This document shows, one piece after another, positions 18,239 to 27,561 of a stretch of DNA of 64,000 nucleotides. Location of the stretch: NCBI GenBank assembly GCA_030916885.1, contig JAUPVT010000055.1, forward strand, positions 16,229 through 80,228, read 5' to 3'. The stretch's first letter is position 1, and each line of letters begins with the position of its first letter. The position numbers and the translations under genes were made by a program. This DNA is from Chlamydiota bacterium. GTDB taxonomy: Bacteria > Chlamydiota > Chlamydiia > Chlamydiales > Rhabdochlamydiaceae. Below the pieces are notes generated by a model that saw nothing but the letters and a program-made list of their open reading frames with translations, was not told the DNA's origin and made no database searches.

Positions 18239-19243
18239 TTAGAAAAAGTCATTATACATCTTGCGTACCAAATTACAGATGAATTCTGCACGTTCTTTGC
18301 GCCGTGCATGTTTATCTGGTGATTTTTTTAGAGCGTAGTTTTCCATGTCAATTTCAGGACCAAATGCTATTTGGATAGGTCCATAGCCCACCGTTCGTGA
18401 TTCTCCTAGTTCTACTTGAATAGCTTTAGGAGGGGGGAGAATAGCGTAGGTTTTTAAAGCTAGAGGATAAAAATGCGTAGGGCATAAAGAGCGTTTAGCC
18501 ATGAGATAAAACATTTCGATGCTAGGAGGATCAAAATCTGCTACTTCAATAACTCCTTTACTATTGCTTCTATCTCGACCACCACTAGGAGCTACATAGA
18601 TAATATTCCCTCCTTTTTTTAAGAGGTAACTCATAGTATCCATAGTTTTTTTATTGTGAAGCTGCTTTTTCATCTTGAGTTCAGGAGGATTGTCAATATA
18701 GCGCTTTGAATAGATACACAATAAATTACAGCCTAGGCTTAGAGGAACCGCTAATGGATCGCTAATTACACGATCTCCAGCAACAAAAATGAGCTCCTCT
18801 GAAATCTTTGGAAATTTTTTCTCTAATAAAATGTTAATCATTTGAGGATCCCCCTCAGATTGATGATTAGCAAAAAGAACAACATTGTCTTTGTTCTTTA
18901 AGTGAGAATTCATTTCCTCTAGGTAGGGTTCTCCTTTTAAAGAAGAAGGAGGTATATCGATAAGAGGTCTTACAAAATCAAGAGCAAATTTGTGATAATC
19001 AAAATCTTTACGCAATCGTTGATGGTAATGAGAAAAAGAAAAAGGAGAAGAGCATTGCAGAATGACAAGTTCTAAAAAGGTAAGGAAAATCTGTTCTGTT
19101 TTTTCTCTGGCCTGCAGAGCTGCTGCTTTATATTCTAAATAAAATCCGCGCAAAATTGTAGCGGATTTCTTAGGGATGAGATTTTGGTTAATAGCAAGCT
19201 GCAGCTGCTCTAAAAATGAATTAGATTTCGAGTTTTTTTCCAT
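18239..19243 (-). CDS. plsB: Glycerol-3-phosphate acyltransferase, plastid-like
   Basis: The enzyme acylates position 1 of glycerol 3-phosphate, the first step of phospholipid synthesis. The acyltransferase motif I appears as NHQSEGDP at residues 126-133, matching the soluble plant-chloroplast type rather than the large E. coli PlsB; this is a known chlamydial trait. Later blocks YVAPSGGRDR and FYPLALKTYAILPPP are also typical. It overlaps the 3' end of the RNase G gene by 23 bases and lies downstream of plsX, so phospholipid genes are grouped here. Confidence 0.95.
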   Translation of the reverse strand: MEKNSKSNSFLEQLQLAINQNLIPKKSATILRGFYLEYKAAALQAREKTEQIFLTFLELVILQCSSPFSFSHYHQRLRKDFDYHKFALDFVRPLIDIPPSSLKGEPYLEEMNSHLKNKDNVVLFANHQSEGDPQMINILLEKKFPKISEELIFVAGDRVISDPLAVPLSLGCNLLCIYSKRYIDNPPELKMKKQLHNKKTMDTMSYLLKKGGNIIYVAPSGGRDRSNSKGVIEVADFDPPSIEMFYLMAKRSLCPTHFYPLALKTYAILPPPKAIQVELGESRTVGYGPIQIAFGPEIDMENYALKKSPDKHARRKERAEFICNLVRKMYNDFF

Positions 19244-20759
19244 TGATTATTGAATAAAATTGAAATTCATTTAAATGTAGGTTGTCATTACTCTCAAAAG
19301 AGAGTTGTGCATGCCAGCTTTCTACTAGTTTTATCAAATTTTTCTTATCATATTGATTTAAATAGGTTTCTAATTCTGGATGAGTAACTAATTTGAGACC
19401 AAAGTGTTGTTGTTGGCAAATTAGCTTTTTAAGAGCCCGTTTAATTTCAATGGAGACGCTTTCATGATTTTTTATCATTCCGCTTCCGTGACAATAAGGA
19501 CAGCTTATAAACATGGTTTGAGTAAGAGATTCTCGGCTACGTTGCCTAGTCATTTCGACCAAACCAAACTCGCTCATACCTGAAATTGTACATTTGGCCG
19601 AATCATCTTTCATTGCCTCTTTTAAGCGCTCTAAGACTCGACGTTGATTTTTACGAGAGCGCATATCGATAAAATCACAAATGATTAAACCTCCGATATT
19701 GCGCAAACGAAGTTGACGAGCGATTTCTTCTGCAGCTTCCATATTAATATGTACTAATGCTTCTTCTACATCAGATGCCGAACTTTGAGAGCGTCCTGAG
19801 TTTACATCAATTGTGAACATTGCCTCTGTTCGATCAAAGAATAAATAACCACCGCTTGGGAGCCAAATTTTACGTCGCAGAGCTCTTTCAATTTCTCTTT
19901 CTGCTCCAAATCTTTCAAACATGGGCACTTTATCTCTATACAACTCAATTTTTAAATGGTGCTCTGATGCGTATTTTGTATACATGCGTTTACATCTTTG
20001 ATAAACAGAGTGATCATCAACCAATAAGCGCTCAAACTTCTTGTCAATTGCACTTAAAATAGCACGCTTAATTAGATCGGATTCTTCATATAAGCATGTG
20101 GGTTTATTGGCTTTATGAAATTGATCGATAATGTGCTGCCATGTTTTAAGAAGCTCGCTTGCTTCATTAATAAGCATTTCAGCAGAAGCATTCATGCTTG
20201 CTGTTCGGCAAATAAGGCCCATGTCTTGGGGCATTTCAAAAGCACGAATAAGTTTTTTTAATCGATCTCTTGAAGCAGGGTCTTCTATCTTACGCGATAC
20301 CCCTCGATGTGGAGTGTTAGGTAGTAAAACAAGATATCTACCCGGAATAGATATGTTAGAGGTTAACCGCGCTCCTTTAGTGCCTATTGGTTCTTTTACT
20401 ACCTGTACAAGTACAGATTGCTCTGGCTTTAAGAGCTTAGAAATGTCAGTCTCTTTGCGTTGCTTTGGCTGCTTTGCGGAGATCTGATGATTCCATTCAA
20501 AATCCATATCAAATATTTCTTGAAACTTTTGCGTGTTTTCCAAAATATCAGAAATATGGATAAATCCATTTTCTCCTTCATTAATATCAATGAAAGCAGA
20601 TTGGATATTGTGTAAAATATTTGTTACACATCCGCGATAAATATTACCGGCTATTTGTCGATTTTTCTTTCTTTCTACAATCAAATCATAAAGAGTTCCG
20701 TGTTTAAGCACAGCATAACGAACTTCTTTTGACTCGATATTTAATAAAATTTCTTGCAT
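19221..20759 (-). CDS. rng: Ribonuclease E/G family endoribonuclease
   Basis: RNase G/E cleaves single-stranded RNA in rRNA maturation and mRNA decay. The protein (512 residues) has an S1 RNA-binding region (about 35-125), the catalytic aspartates in FTIDVNSGR (D318) and LIICDFIDM (D362), and the zinc-link CPYC at 420-423. It lacks the long C-terminal scaffold of E. coli RNase E, so RNase G is the better name. Neighbourhood plsX-rng-plsB is as in Chlamydia. Confidence 0.95.
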   Translation of the reverse strand: MQEILLNIESKEVRYAVLKHGTLYDLIVERKKNRQIAGNIYRGCVTNILHNIQSAFIDINEGENGFIHISDILENTQKFQEIFDMDFEWNHQISAKQPKQRKETDISKLLKPEQSVLVQVVKEPIGTKGARLTSNISIPGRYLVLLPNTPHRGVSRKIEDPASRDRLKKLIRAFEMPQDMGLICRTASMNASAEMLINEASELLKTWQHIIDQFHKANKPTCLYEESDLIKRAILSAIDKKFERLLVDDHSVYQRCKRMYTKYASEHHLKIELYRDKVPMFERFGAEREIERALRRKIWLPSGGYLFFDRTEAMFTIDVNSGRSQSSASDVEEALVHINMEAAEEIARQLRLRNIGGLIICDFIDMRSRKNQRRVLERLKEAMKDDSAKCTISGMSEFGLVEMTRQRSRESLTQTMFISCPYCHGSGMIKNHESVSIEIKRALKKLICQQQHFGLKLVTHPELETYLNQYDKKNLIKLVESWHAQLSFESNDNLHLNEFQFYSIINGKKLEI

Positions 20760-20823
20760 CGGGTCCTTTAAGCGAACAGATTTTAGTGAGTATATGACTT
20801 AAAAGAAGTAATCCTATAAGATT

Positions 20824-21846
20824 TTATGTTCTTTTTCCAGAAAAAAGCAAAGATTGCAACTGTTCTTTAACCTTGTCAATAAAATTATATTTAATTAACT
20901 GACAAGCATTATTAATGCTGCTTAGGATGCTCGAAGAAGATCCTTCTCCATGGCACTTGATCACAATTTTATCAATTCCTGCAAGAAGGGCTCCTGGGTA
21001 TTTAGAATAGTCGAGCTTTTGACGTAATTCATGAAGGGCTCTTTGTAATGGCAAAGAATGCGTTTCTTTGTCAATATCACTAATCATTTTTAGAATATTA
21101 AAAGCGATTCCTTCAGAGGTTTTTAAAAAAATATTACCGGTAAACCCATCAGTGATTAATACATCCAATTCTGTTTGAAATACATTTCTAGCTTCTACGT
21201 TCCCTATAAATATAAAATCATTTTTATCAGATAAATGCTTTAGAATTTGATAGGCGTCTCTTAACTCAGGAGTGCCTTTTTTTGCTTCTGAGCCAATATT
21301 TAAAAGTGCCAATTTAGGGAAAACAATACCTCGACTTTTTTGATAGGCAATTCCCATGGTAGCGAAATGCACAAGGTGAGTTGCTTTATAAGAAATACTA
21401 GCTCCTACATCGAGTAGAGCAATCTTCGATTGATGTCCAGGGAACAGGGTTAGTAAGGCTGGTCTTTTTAAGCCAGATAGTGAGGATAGGTGTAGCTTTG
21501 CACAGCTCATTAAAGCACCTGTATTTCCTGCTGAAATAAAGGCATGCAAATGCCCTTCTTTTAACATACGAATTCCCATACATAAAGAGGAGTGAGGCTT
21601 ACGCTTAATGGCAACTAAGGGCAGCTCATGCATGTAAATGACTTCCTGTACAGGAAAGAAAGAAATTAAAGCGGAAGGGGAAGAGATACCTTCAAACACT
21701 TCTGAAGTGCCAAACAAAGTCAAATAAATGGGATCATCAAATGAGCTATAGTGCAAGAGAATAATTTTAAGCAATTCTCTTGCCGGGGCATCGCTTCCCA
21801 TTAAGTCAATGCCAATGGATAGGGATGACTTAATCTTTCCTCTCAC
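20824..21846 (-). CDS. plsX: Phosphate acyltransferase PlsX
   Basis: PlsX converts acyl-ACP to acyl phosphate in phospholipid synthesis. The 340-residue protein begins with the standard IGIDLMGSDAPARELLK and contains SAGNTGALMS and the C-terminal GNIFLKTSEGIA and KYPGALLAGID blocks. Its start overlaps the end of rpmF by 17 bases, the usual bacterial rpmF-plsX coupling. The next gene downstream is rng after 64 bases. Confidence 0.97.
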   Translation of the reverse strand: MRGKIKSSLSIGIDLMGSDAPARELLKIILLHYSSFDDPIYLTLFGTSEVFEGISSPSALISFFPVQEVIYMHELPLVAIKRKPHSSLCMGIRMLKEGHLHAFISAGNTGALMSCAKLHLSSLSGLKRPALLTLFPGHQSKIALLDVGASISYKATHLVHFATMGIAYQKSRGIVFPKLALLNIGSEAKKGTPELRDAYQILKHLSDKNDFIFIGNVEARNVFQTELDVLITDGFTGNIFLKTSEGIAFNILKMISDIDKETHSLPLQRALHELRQKLDYSKYPGALLAGIDKIVIKCHGEGSSSSILSSINNACQLIKYNFIDKVKEQLQSLLFSGKRT

Positions 21847-22012
21847 TGACTACCAAACGTCCTGCATAAAATCCACAATGAGAGCAAATGCGATGAGACA
21901 AGCAGCTTTGAGCGCAATTCGTGCAACTATTTACGTTTTTTGGTTTTTTAGCGTGGTGAGCACGGCGGGAATTCTTTCGAGCATTAGAAGTGCGATTACG
22001 GGGTACAGCCAT
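21830..22012 (-). CDS. rpmF: 50S ribosomal protein L32
   Basis: A 60-residue protein starting MAVPRNRTSNARKNSRRAHH, the L32 signature, with a zinc ribbon of four cysteines (CTNC and CSHC, with two further Cys between them partly present). AAGGAG precedes the start. It lies between yceD and plsX, the widespread yceD-rpmF-plsX arrangement. Confidence 0.97.
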   Translation of the reverse strand: MAVPRNRTSNARKNSRRAHHAKKPKNVNSCTNCAQSCLSHRICSHCGFYAGRLVVSERKD

Positions 22013-22069
22013 GATTAAATACTCCTTAAAAAATCATTTGGATTATTTATAACTAATTTAAGATTTTAT

Positions 22070-22564
22070 TTAAAGTTCAATGAAAAAATTGTCTCCTGCA
22101 AAAGGAAAATAGACGTCTTTTTTGTTGCTAGGGTCATCTTTTGTAGGGGTTTTTAAATATTTTTTTAATAGAGGCCTGTCTGGGCAATTACCTTGATTAC
22201 ACTCGGAAAAAGAGGGGACTAGATTGAGAATGGTAGAGCGTATTTCATCGGTAAAGTCAAAAACAGCACCTTTAATTTCAGATAATGCTATCGAAAAGCA
22301 GGTATTGTCTATTTTTAAAAAATTTTCTGTCATTGCATTGCAAATAGAGCAGGGGATAAAAGCATTGATATTTAGCGTAAACTGTATAATTAAATGATCA
22401 TTTGCTAAATAGGCTTCTGCTTCTAGCTTGAATATTTTATCAAAGGCAAGATCCTGTTCATCAATTTCTAAAAAATTAGATGAAATGCTTTCAGAAATCC
22501 TTTCTATTTGACCTGTTTTAAGACGGTCGATGTAAATATGTAATTCTTTCATAAAGTAGACCAA
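22070..22564 (-). CDS. yceD: DUF177/YceD-family protein
   Basis: About 160 residues; position upstream of rpmF and the cysteine pairs CSIC and CNQGNCPDRP identify the YceD family, which in bacteria and plastids is linked to 23S rRNA accumulation and is often co-transcribed with rpmF. The ATG at 22552 (protein beginning MKELHIYIDRL) is a better start than 22564 because it gives the usual N-terminal strand. Confidence 0.88.
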   Translation of the reverse strand: MVYFMKELHIYIDRLKTGQIERISESISSNFLEIDEQDLAFDKIFKLEAEAYLANDHLIIQFTLNINAFIPCSICNAMTENFLKIDNTCFSIALSEIKGAVFDFTDEIRSTILNLVPSFSECNQGNCPDRPLLKKYLKTPTKDDPSNKKDVYFPFAGDNFFIEL

Positions 22565-22606
22565 ATTTAGTAAAAACCTGTATTTTTTTCTAGATAAAAT
22601 AAGATT

Positions 22607-23734
22607 TTAATTGCTGAGCATCAGACAAATCTGCTTACTCACCTCTTTTGCTGTGTTTTCTGTGCCAAGTAGAGTTACTATATGCTTACATTTTTCTTGA
22701 TAAATTGGGTGATTTTCAAGCAAGTGATACATGTGAGATAAAAGAGAGGTATTAGTAAAATAAGGCCCAATTAGCTCGGGAAAGATCTCTTCATTTGCAA
22801 CGATGTTTACTAAACAATAAAACGGTAGTCGGATACGCAATAGATCTCTTGCAATAATTAGATCAAGTTTGGATAACCCATAGGTAACCACTGTAGGAAC
22901 AAAGTGAAGAGCTAATTCAAGAGTTACCGTTCCTGATTTAGCGATTCCAAGATGGGTTTTTTGCATAAGTTCATAACTATGAGTATGGGGAACAAGAGTA
23001 ATCGGATAGCTCCATGTTTTTTTTTGTAAAATGAAGAGGATTTGAGAATGAAACTTAGGTTGTGCTACAGAAAGAGCAATATGTAAATTAGGATTGCTCG
23101 CACAAAGAACCCTACAGGCATCGAGGTAAATAGGTAAATTACGCTCGATCTCTTTAGATCTACTTCCTGGAAATAGCGCAATGATTTGCTTATCCTTTGG
23201 AAAAAAAAGATTTTGGTATTTATAAGACTGAATACGAGAATTAAGAGGATGACCAACGTATTGCGTAGGAAGTCTTCGGAAAATTTGTGACTCAAAGGGC
23301 AAAATAGTAAATAAGTGATCTAAATGCTTTTCCATAAAAGCAACCCGATGTTTTCCCCATGCCCATACTGAAGGGCAGATAAAATGCACAACTTGTCCTT
23401 TAAAGCCTCTTTTTTTTAAGTGTCTATGTAATCGCAAACTAAAACCTGGATAATCAATGGTAAATACCATTTTTGGTTGTAATTCTAAAATAGCGTTTGC
23501 TACCTTATAAAATATGCGTAGCAGTTTGGGAAATGCACAAAATACATCAATAAACCCCATAGTTTGCAACTCTTCCATGGCAAGAATAGAATTTACTCCT
23601 TGATGCCGCATACGCGGCCCGGCAACACCAAATATTTTAAGATTAGGTTTTTTTATTTTGAGTTCAGTTAAAAGAGATTCTGCATGTAAATCACCGCTTG
23701 TCTCTCCACAAAACATAAAAAGATCACAAGACAT
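22607..23734 (-). CDS. lpxB: Lipid-A-disaccharide synthase
   Basis: LpxB joins UDP-2,3-diacylglucosamine and lipid X to the lipid A disaccharide at the inner membrane. Residues 6-16 read FMFCGETSGDLH, the family's N-terminal GE.SGD motif, followed by GVAGPRMR, VFTIDYPGFSLRLH, FICPSVWAWGKHR and LFPGSRSKEI, all diagnostic. Length (375) is normal. It overlaps the preceding alpha/beta hydrolase gene by 11 bases, so both are likely in one operon with pcnB. Confidence 0.97.
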   Translation of the reverse strand: MSCDLFMFCGETSGDLHAESLLTELKIKKPNLKIFGVAGPRMRHQGVNSILAMEELQTMGFIDVFCAFPKLLRIFYKVANAILELQPKMVFTIDYPGFSLRLHRHLKKRGFKGQVVHFICPSVWAWGKHRVAFMEKHLDHLFTILPFESQIFRRLPTQYVGHPLNSRIQSYKYQNLFFPKDKQIIALFPGSRSKEIERNLPIYLDACRVLCASNPNLHIALSVAQPKFHSQILFILQKKTWSYPITLVPHTHSYELMQKTHLGIAKSGTVTLELALHFVPTVVTYGLSKLDLIIARDLLRIRLPFYCLVNIVANEEIFPELIGPYFTNTSLLSHMYHLLENHPIYQEKCKHIVTLLGTENTAKEVSKQICLMLSN

Positions 23735-24476
23735 TAAAGACCTTAAGCTCCTTAGCTATCCATTTTGCCCCATGATGGAAGGTTTCTTTTGCTGTGCCGT
23801 GACCATGATATCCAATTGAGGGTAGGATCCTTAACTCGATGGGGGGGGAAAGGGATCGTTTTTGATAAGCTGCTTCAGTAAGCGCTTCTATCAGATCAAA
23901 GCAATTGCGTGTTCCTACTCTAATATCTCTATTTCCAATATAGCAGCGGATTTTTTTATCAGATAGTAGATCAACAATATGCATAAGGTCCCAGCTAATC
24001 AGATCTGAAAAACCTGGAAGATATGATAGTTTGGTTAAAGGAGCAAATCCTAGCCAATAGGAAATTTCAGCGTTGTTTGCTGCTACGTGTGCGGCAATTA
24101 AAGCTCCTCTAGATAGTCCCATTGTTGCAATCTTATTGGGTAGAATGAGTTCTTTACTCAGCAGAAAAGTGATAGCATTTTGGATCTTTTTCAGATAAGT
24201 TCCTAATAGATCTTCCCCTTTTTGCATAGCTGCTACCCATTCGGTAAGCCCTTTTGTAGCAGGCTTTCCTTCTTCATGATAAGGAAGAGTTATCGAAAAA
24301 ATCCTTAAAGAAAATTGGGAAAGATAGACGGCTGGTTGGTCAAAGGGATCTAATGAGAGAGAATCTGTAGCAGATAGAGCAAAATAAAATACAGCAGGCA
24401 GAGGGCCCAAATTAATGGATGGTCCCAAATATTCCAGTTGAATATCAGAAGTTAGATTAAGTTGCTGAGGCTTCAT
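23724..24476 (-). CDS. Alpha/beta hydrolase
   Basis: The 250-residue protein has a nucleophile elbow GLSRG with Ser at residue 122, a candidate acid in IGNRDIRVG and a candidate catalytic histidine in the GYHGHGT segment near the C-terminus. There is no signal peptide. It overlaps both neighbours (pcnB by 20 bases, lpxB by 11), so it is translated with them. Esterase, thioesterase or peptidase activity are all possible. In C. trachomatis, as I recall, pcnB and lpxB are adjacent, so this gene would be an insertion between them or was lost there. Confidence 0.82.
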   Translation of the reverse strand: MKPQQLNLTSDIQLEYLGPSINLGPLPAVFYFALSATDSLSLDPFDQPAVYLSQFSLRIFSITLPYHEEGKPATKGLTEWVAAMQKGEDLLGTYLKKIQNAITFLLSKELILPNKIATMGLSRGALIAAHVAANNAEISYWLGFAPLTKLSYLPGFSDLISWDLMHIVDLLSDKKIRCYIGNRDIRVGTRNCFDLIEALTEAAYQKRSLSPPIELRILPSIGYHGHGTAKETFHHGAKWIAKELKVFNVL

Positions 24477-25698
24477 CTGTTTTTGTTTTTTTTTTACGTC
24501 GCCTTCGTTTGTTAGATGTAGGATTTGTAAAGGCTAGGTTCCATTGTTCCCATACAACTTTAAGAGCTGGTTCTAATGTACAACGAATTTTAAAAAATTG
24601 CATAGCTTGCATAAAATCTGGGTCTTGAGGGATTCGAATACGCTTTGACTTTTTAGAATCAAAAGGAGTAATGCGATATTGCGAAACCAAAATCGACTGC
24701 AAGCTTGTACGTAATCTACGAGAAAGATTGATAAAGGGGCGAAATATTTCATCAAGCAGTTCATGCACCTCTTCATTTATTTGTCCTAAATGCAGGATGA
24801 TATCTCGATTTACATAATGTGTATAGATTTTTTTTTCCAGGATAGGAAATACCAAAGCAGTTAGTAAAACAGCACGGGAGAGGTTTATATAATCAGATTC
24901 CATAAAATAATTATCGATTTCTTTTAGAAAAGAGAAGACTTCTTCTGCATCTTTAGAATCTAAAAAATTTCCTATTGATGGCATTAATAAATGCATAAAC
25001 CCATGTTCTGCAAGAAGACGAAAAAACGGTTCGGAAGCTTTAGATTCCAACATGCGCAGCAACTCTTCTAGTATGCGCGCCGGGGAACTTTTCATAATTT
25101 CCTGACGACATTCAAGCAGGGCAATATGTGAGGAATCATCAATGGTAAAACCAAATCTTGCTTGAAATTTAAGCATTCTTAGCATGCGAACAGGGTCCTG
25201 ACGAAAACGAATAAAAGGTTGCCCGATCGTGCGCAGCACCTGTTTTTTGATATCTTCAAAACCCCCGATGTAATCGATAATGGACTGAGAATCCGAATCA
25301 TAAAAAAGTGCATTAATTGTGAAATCACGTCTTAAAGCGTCCTCTTTTGCCGTTCCCCATTTATTGTCACGCACAATCAATTCATCGAGATCATTATCTC
25401 CAGAGCGAAAGGTGGAAACTTCTAATATTTTTTTCCCAAATCGAATATGCGCAAGGCGGAAACGCCTTCCTACTAAAATACAATTTCTGAATATTTTTTT
25501 TATTTCTTCTGGTTGTGCAGACGTGCAAATATCAAAATCTTTAGGATTTTTATGTAGCAGCAGATCACGAACACTTCCTCCAACTAGATAGGCTATATAG
25601 CCTGCAGTCCGAAGTTTTTTCATAACATACAGAGCATCGGAGTCAACTTTTTTCATGCAAAGTTGATGTTCTTCAAAAGAATAAATGCGTTGAGACAC
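24457..25698 (-). CDS. pcnB: Poly(A) polymerase / tRNA nucleotidyltransferase family (PcnB-type)
   Basis: Class II nucleotidyltransferase with the signature YLVGGSVRDLLL (residues 38-48) and the catalytic DFDIC (54-58), then GRRFRLAHI and a basic tail (KRRRRKKKTK) typical of PcnB poly(A) polymerases, which add 3' A tails to RNA and promote its decay. The 413-residue length and basic C-terminus favour poly(A) polymerase over the CCA-adding enzyme. The first gene of the pcnB-hydrolase-lpxB unit. Confidence 0.92.
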   Translation of the reverse strand: MSQRIYSFEEHQLCMKKVDSDALYVMKKLRTAGYIAYLVGGSVRDLLLHKNPKDFDICTSAQPEEIKKIFRNCILVGRRFRLAHIRFGKKILEVSTFRSGDNDLDELIVRDNKWGTAKEDALRRDFTINALFYDSDSQSIIDYIGGFEDIKKQVLRTIGQPFIRFRQDPVRMLRMLKFQARFGFTIDDSSHIALLECRQEIMKSSPARILEELLRMLESKASEPFFRLLAEHGFMHLLMPSIGNFLDSKDAEEVFSFLKEIDNYFMESDYINLSRAVLLTALVFPILEKKIYTHYVNRDIILHLGQINEEVHELLDEIFRPFINLSRRLRTSLQSILVSQYRITPFDSKKSKRIRIPQDPDFMQAMQFFKIRCTLEPALKVVWEQWNLAFTNPTSNKRRRRKKKTKTDEASAT

Positions 25699-25777
25699 TA
25701 AAGCCCTAAAATAAATAAATTTGCATTGAAAAACACTTTAATTCAAAGCCGTTTAAAAGTCAAGATTGCCTTGGTTT

Positions 25778-26251
25778 TCAAATACTTAGGCCATATGCTT
25801 GGTTTTTTGTTATAAACAGGTTTTTCCAATAATAGAAATCAAGAATCCCTTTATGATCTCTGCCTAATATATAATAAGCTAAAAATAGGGCTTCGATAGA
25901 CGCTAAGCCTCTTTGAGGATCTAAGCAGTCGTCTTGTTTCCGTGGATAAGCGGTTTGAAAATGGGAAGGAAGGCTACGTGAGATAAAACGATGGGGCTGT
26001 GATAGGTTTTTAAAAATGGTTTGAGCATATCTCCAGGTTGCGTCTATTAAAAACAAACCGTAATTTGCATCTTTCAAGGAAAGGCAAGGAGCATCTAAAG
26101 TGAGTAAAACATAGGAGGACAAATCAGGTAAGCACTGAGTAGGATATGTAAAAAACTTGCAATCTTCTCTTACTTCTGTGCCGCGTAAGCTGCATTTTTT
26201 TAAATTTTCTTTACGATGTCGTAAAATAATAGTAGTAGGAAATACAGACAT
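25778..26251 (-). CDS. Tsr3/DTW-superfamily protein, putative aminocarboxypropyltransferase
   Basis: The 157-residue protein starts with TTIILRHRKENLKKCSLRG, reminiscent of the HRRENPKKCS start of archaeal and eukaryotic Tsr3, and has DATW at residues 70-73, the D-x-T-W element that names the DTW superfamily, followed by SLPSHFQTAYPRKQ and SIEALFLAYYILG. Characterised members transfer the aminocarboxypropyl group of SAM to rRNA or tRNA. Which RNA is modified here is open. Single gene, divergent from the thioredoxin-fold protein. Confidence 0.75.
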   Translation of the reverse strand: MSVFPTTIILRHRKENLKKCSLRGTEVREDCKFFTYPTQCLPDLSSYVLLTLDAPCLSLKDANYGLFLIDATWRYAQTIFKNLSQPHRFISRSLPSHFQTAYPRKQDDCLDPQRGLASIEALFLAYYILGRDHKGILDFYYWKNLFITKNQAYGLSI

Positions 26252-26318
26252 TTCTTATAGAAAAACCAGTGGTCACTTTTAGATTTGATAGTAATCGATT
26301 TTGTTTTTTTTTGTAATT

Positions 26319-27236
26319 ATGTTTCGGATTGGGTGTTTATTTTTTGCTTTTACTAGTTTAGTCTTTGGGGATTGGGTAGTTGAAGAAAATAAAGCTTTAA
26401 CCCTTTCTTCTAAGCACAATCTACCCATTCTTGCTGTTTTTCTTGTTAAAGAGGGCTGTTGTTGGTCGGATCAGTTGAAAACAGAACTTCTTCAAAAACC
26501 TGAATTTATTAAAGAGGTCTCGCAAGAAATGGTTCTATGGCAAGTTTTTTTGAAACAAGAAAAAGAAATACGCGATAAGTATCAAGTGCAAGAATGCCCT
26601 CTGATTTTATTATTAGATCCTAAAGGAAGGGAATTTGCAAGATTGAGCTTTATACCTCTTGATCACAAACTCTTAAAAGAACTCTTAATCTCTTTAATAG
26701 ATGATTTTTCAAATGTATGTTCTCTTATAGATGCGGATTTTGAGGAAGAAGAATGGCAAAGAATTTATCAAAAGGCCTCCCACTTATCCACTTCCTGCTT
26801 TAAAGAAGAAATTTTGCAGAAGGGACTAAAAAAAGAAAAAGGTTGTTTTTTTCATTTAGAAAAATATGCTCAACTTTTACAAGAAAAAGGATCCCATCCC
26901 TATGTTCTAGAATTTAAAAAAAAGATACTAATAAGAGATAAAATACATCGATTAGGTGCAAATGTTCGGCTTGCTTCTATAGAATTTCATGATCGAGATC
27001 GCAAAGGCAGATCTTTCGATAAAACAATAGAACCCTTACTTGAATACTTACAGAAAGCAGCTTTTGCAGAGCCTCAATATCGTTGGGAGATAGAGCTTCT
27101 GCTAGGGCAATTTCTGTATAAAAAAAACCAGTTAGAAAAAGCAAGAGAGTATTTATTATTAGCCTATGAGCATGCGCCTGATTCGTTTAAGCTGCAACTA
27201 CAGGAGATCTGTCAGTTAGAAGACTTGGAGAAGTGA
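26319..27236 (+). CDS. Exported thioredoxin-fold protein with a CCWS site
   Basis: The protein has a signal peptide (FRIGCLFFAFTSLVFG) and an N-terminal thioredoxin fold of about 110 residues (LPILAVFLVKEGCCWSDQLK, then CPLILLLDPKGREFA with the cis-proline), then a helical C-terminal half resembling TPR helices. The active-site position reads CCWS (residues 47-50), so it lacks the second cysteine of CxxC. In C. trachomatis a predicted disulfide isomerase lies next to rnpA, as here after the inserted helicase. The ATG at 26319 is preferred over 26301 for its better signal peptide. Confidence 0.8.
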   Translation: MFRIGCLFFAFTSLVFGDWVVEENKALTLSSKHNLPILAVFLVKEGCCWSDQLKTELLQKPEFIKEVSQEMVLWQVFLKQEKEIRDKYQVQECPLILLLDPKGREFARLSFIPLDHKLLKELLISLIDDFSNVCSLIDADFEEEEWQRIYQKASHLSTSCFKEEILQKGLKKEKGCFFHLEKYAQLLQEKGSHPYVLEFKKKILIRDKIHRLGANVRLASIEFHDRDRKGRSFDKTIEPLLEYLQKAAFAEPQYRWEIELLLGQFLYKKNQLEKAREYLLLAYEHAPDSFKLQLQEICQLEDLEK

Positions 27237-27561
27237 TGATGTTTCTTTATTCAAATAATACTAAAATCAATGAAACGCATATAGTACATGTCTATTGTGC
27301 AAAGCGGTTGAAGTTTTACTGAAACTGTCTTTGAACGAGCAAAAAGTAAACGTTTATATCATGCGACTCTTTTACTAAGGCTTCGATTATATAAGACTTA
27401 ATTTAACAAGTCAATAAATGTGTAATCATTACAATATTAAATATGTAAAGTTTAAGATTGTAATTCTTGTCATACAAAAAAAAGCTAATTCTGTTAAAAT
27501 ATTTATTTGTTAGACTACAATGTCTTTTTAACGATACTAAATCTAAACTTAGGAGTTTTAT
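27237..27561. other. Intergenic region, no supported gene
   Basis: About 325 AT-rich bases. One short open stretch near 27315-27400 (containing FERAKSKRLYHAT) has no start or ribosome binding site and I cannot assign it; it may be another gene relic. The 3' part should hold the promoter of the small broken gene at 27562. Confidence 0.4.
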
